NCBI GenBank assembly: GCA_964639875.1
Contig: CAZXEM010000027.1
Location: 1 to 13,542 of the forward strand
DNA length: 13,542 nucleotides
Source: CAZQLW01 sp964639875
GTDB lineage: Archaea; Nanobdellota; Nanobdellia; Woesearchaeales; GW2011-AR9
Direction of reading: 5' to 3'
Shown: one piece after another, positions 12,347 through 13,542 of the stretch
Layout of the letters: each line of letters opens with the position of its first letter
Position numbering within the stretch: the first letter of the stretch is position 1
Program-made: the position numbers and the translations under genes
The notes under the pieces: model-generated
What the model saw: the letters and a program-made list of their open reading frames with translations, nothing else
What the model was told of the DNA's origin: nothing
The model's database searches: none

Positions 12347-13542
12347 ATGATAGGGATTATAGCGATAATTATTAGTTTGGTTGCATTAGCATATGCAGGT
12401 TACCTTTCTTTAAAGGTTTTAAAAATTGAACCTGGTACAGAAAAGATGCAAGAAATTGCAGATGCAATCAGAGAAGGAGCGATGGCATACATGGCTCGAC
12501 AATACAAAACCATTTCAATTTTTGCGGTTATCATTACGGTAATATTAGCGTTTCTTTTTGAATGGCCAATAGCTGCCGGATTTTTGTTCGGAGCAATTCT
12601 TTCCGGAGTATCTGGATATATCGGAATGAGTATTTCTGTAAGAGCAAACGTAAGAACTGCTCAATCTGCTAAAAAAGGTATAAAACAAGCATTAAAAGCA
12701 GCTTTTCAGGGCGGTGCAGTTACAGGTATGGCAGTTGTAGGATTAGCTTTACTTGCAGTTAGCGTCTTTTATACGATTTTTAAAGATCCAGCAATGTTGG
12801 TTGGATTAGGATTTGGAGCAAGTTTAATTTCGTTATTCGCTCGTGTTGGTGGTGGAATTTATACTAAAGCTGCTGATGTTGGTGCAGACTTAGTAGGGAA
12901 AATTGAAAAAGGTATTCCTGAGGACGATCCAAGAAATCCTGCTGTTATCGCTGATAACGTTGGTGATAATGTTGGAGATTGTGCTGGAATGGGTGCAGAC
13001 CTTTACGAAACTTATGTTGTAACTTTACTTGCAGCAATGTTATTAGCTTTAATCCCAAGTGTTGCTCGAATTTATAATTTTGCGGTTGAATATCCGTTAA
13101 TGTTAGGTTGCGTTGCAATCGTAGGTTCAATTATTGGTACTTGGTTTGTTCGTTTAGGAAAATCAAAAAACATTATGGGCGCTTTGTATAAAGGCCTTAT
13201 TGCTGCCGGATTAATTTCAGCAGTAGGATTTTATCTTGTTACTTGGTTAACTAATAACCCATTAAATTTATTTTTGGTAACTTTAGTAGGATTAGTGATT
13301 ACAATTTTAATTAACGTTGTAACTGAGTATTATACTAGTACTAAATACCGACCAGTAAAATCTGTGGCTGAAGCTTCTCTTACTGGCGCAGGAACAAACA
13401 TTATCAAAGGCCTAGCAATTGGGATGGAATCAACAATTGTTCCCGTATTAGTAATCTGTGGTGGTATTGTTGCCGCTTACCTTTTAGCAGGAGTTTACGG
13501 AATTGCAATTGCTGCTGTATCAATGCTTTCATTAACTGGAGT
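12347..13542 (+). CDS. hppA: Membrane-bound ion-translocating pyrophosphatase (3' end outside window)
   Basis: This partial gene encodes 398 codons and is cut by the right edge. The protein couples hydrolysis of pyrophosphate to pumping H+ (or Na+) across the membrane. The catalytic loop is nearly textbook: DVGADLVGKIEKGIPEDD and then NPAVIADNVGDNVGDCAG, supplying the Asp residues that bind magnesium-pyrophosphate. Eight or more hydrophobic segments alternate with short loops. The EGAMAYMARQYKTI loop follows the first helix, as in the family. The residue that separates K+-dependent from K+-independent enzymes (the GNTTA/GNTTK position) lies beyond the window, so ion type cannot be judged. It has its own promoter, and the enzyme would serve energy conservation. 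Confidence 0.95.
   Translation, partial: MIGIIAIIISLVALAYAGYLSLKVLKIEPGTEKMQEIADAIREGAMAYMARQYKTISIFAVIITVILAFLFEWPIAAGFLFGAILSGVSGYIGMSISVRANVRTAQSAKKGIKQALKAAFQGGAVTGMAVVGLALLAVSVFYTIFKDPAMLVGLGFGASLISLFARVGGGIYTKAADVGADLVGKIEKGIPEDDPRNPAVIADNVGDNVGDCAGMGADLYETYVVTLLAAMLLALIPSVARIYNFAVEYPLMLGCVAIVGSIIGTWFVRLGKSKNIMGALYKGLIAAGLISAVGFYLVTWLTNNPLNLFLVTLVGLVITILINVVTEYYTSTKYRPVKSVAEASLTGAGTNIIKGLAIGMESTIVPVLVICGGIVAAYLLAGVYGIAIAAVSMLSLTG

Noticed and set aside
12124..12375. Open frame spanning the gap between the Fcf1-like PIN gene and hppA
   Set aside because: It overlaps both real genes, runs through T-rich terminator-like sequence and contains the hppA TATA box.
1..13542. CRISPR array, tRNA, rRNA or insertion sequence
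   Set aside because: No spaced identical repeats, tRNA-like folds, rRNA blocks or transposase frames were noticed; the only repeats are coding ones.

Overview
This AT-rich window most likely comes from an archaeon, and the style fits a DPANN lineage such as Woesearchaeota (inference). Several lines of evidence point there. Operon-first genes have a TATA-like box centred about 25-27 bases before the ATG, as in leaderless archaeal transcripts. Shine-Dalgarno sites are mostly kept for internal or leadered genes. There is an archaeal-type AbrB-PhoU regulator, an archaeal Fcf1-like PIN protein, and tightly packed genes separated by a few A/T bases. No rRNA, tRNA, CRISPR array or insertion sequence was seen.

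Layout. A left-edge AbrB-PhoU regulator (1-710, minus, cut by the window) diverges from a plus-strand gene train. The train starts with a PIN-domain protein (823) and an overlapping 125-aa unknown protein (1530). Two short paralogous peptides follow (1920 and 2141), then a radical SAM/SPASM enzyme (2350-3621). Peptides plus maturase look like an archaeal RiPP (modified peptide) cluster and are the most interesting part of the window. A dense run of small genes continues to 6577 without an obvious new promoter: three unknown proteins (one only 55 aa), a repeat-bearing single-pass membrane protein with a Cys-rich tail, a 40-aa Cys/His zinc-finger-like peptide, a Yip1-like membrane protein and a zinc-ribbon protein.

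A new promoter at 6634 drives a PleD-like response regulator: a receiver domain followed by a GGEEF diguanylate cyclase domain with an RxxD inhibitory site. It is split by one frameshift near 6975. Another promoter drives a six-helix membrane protein (7812-8627). Convergent to it is a large secreted lipoprotein (8656-11640, minus) with seven MopE-type CDxxDNxC motifs and a C-terminal PQQ-like beta-propeller. Divergent from the lipoprotein is an Fcf1-like PIN nuclease (11763-12134). The right edge holds the first 398 codons of a membrane-bound ion-pumping pyrophosphatase (12347 onward).

How they may work together. The AbrB-PhoU protein could control the divergent PIN/peptide/rSAM operon through palindromes in the shared intergenic region. 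The peptides and the maturase form one biosynthetic unit. No dedicated exporter or leader peptidase is adjacent, so the fate of the product is open. The remaining genes look like separate envelope, signalling and energy functions.
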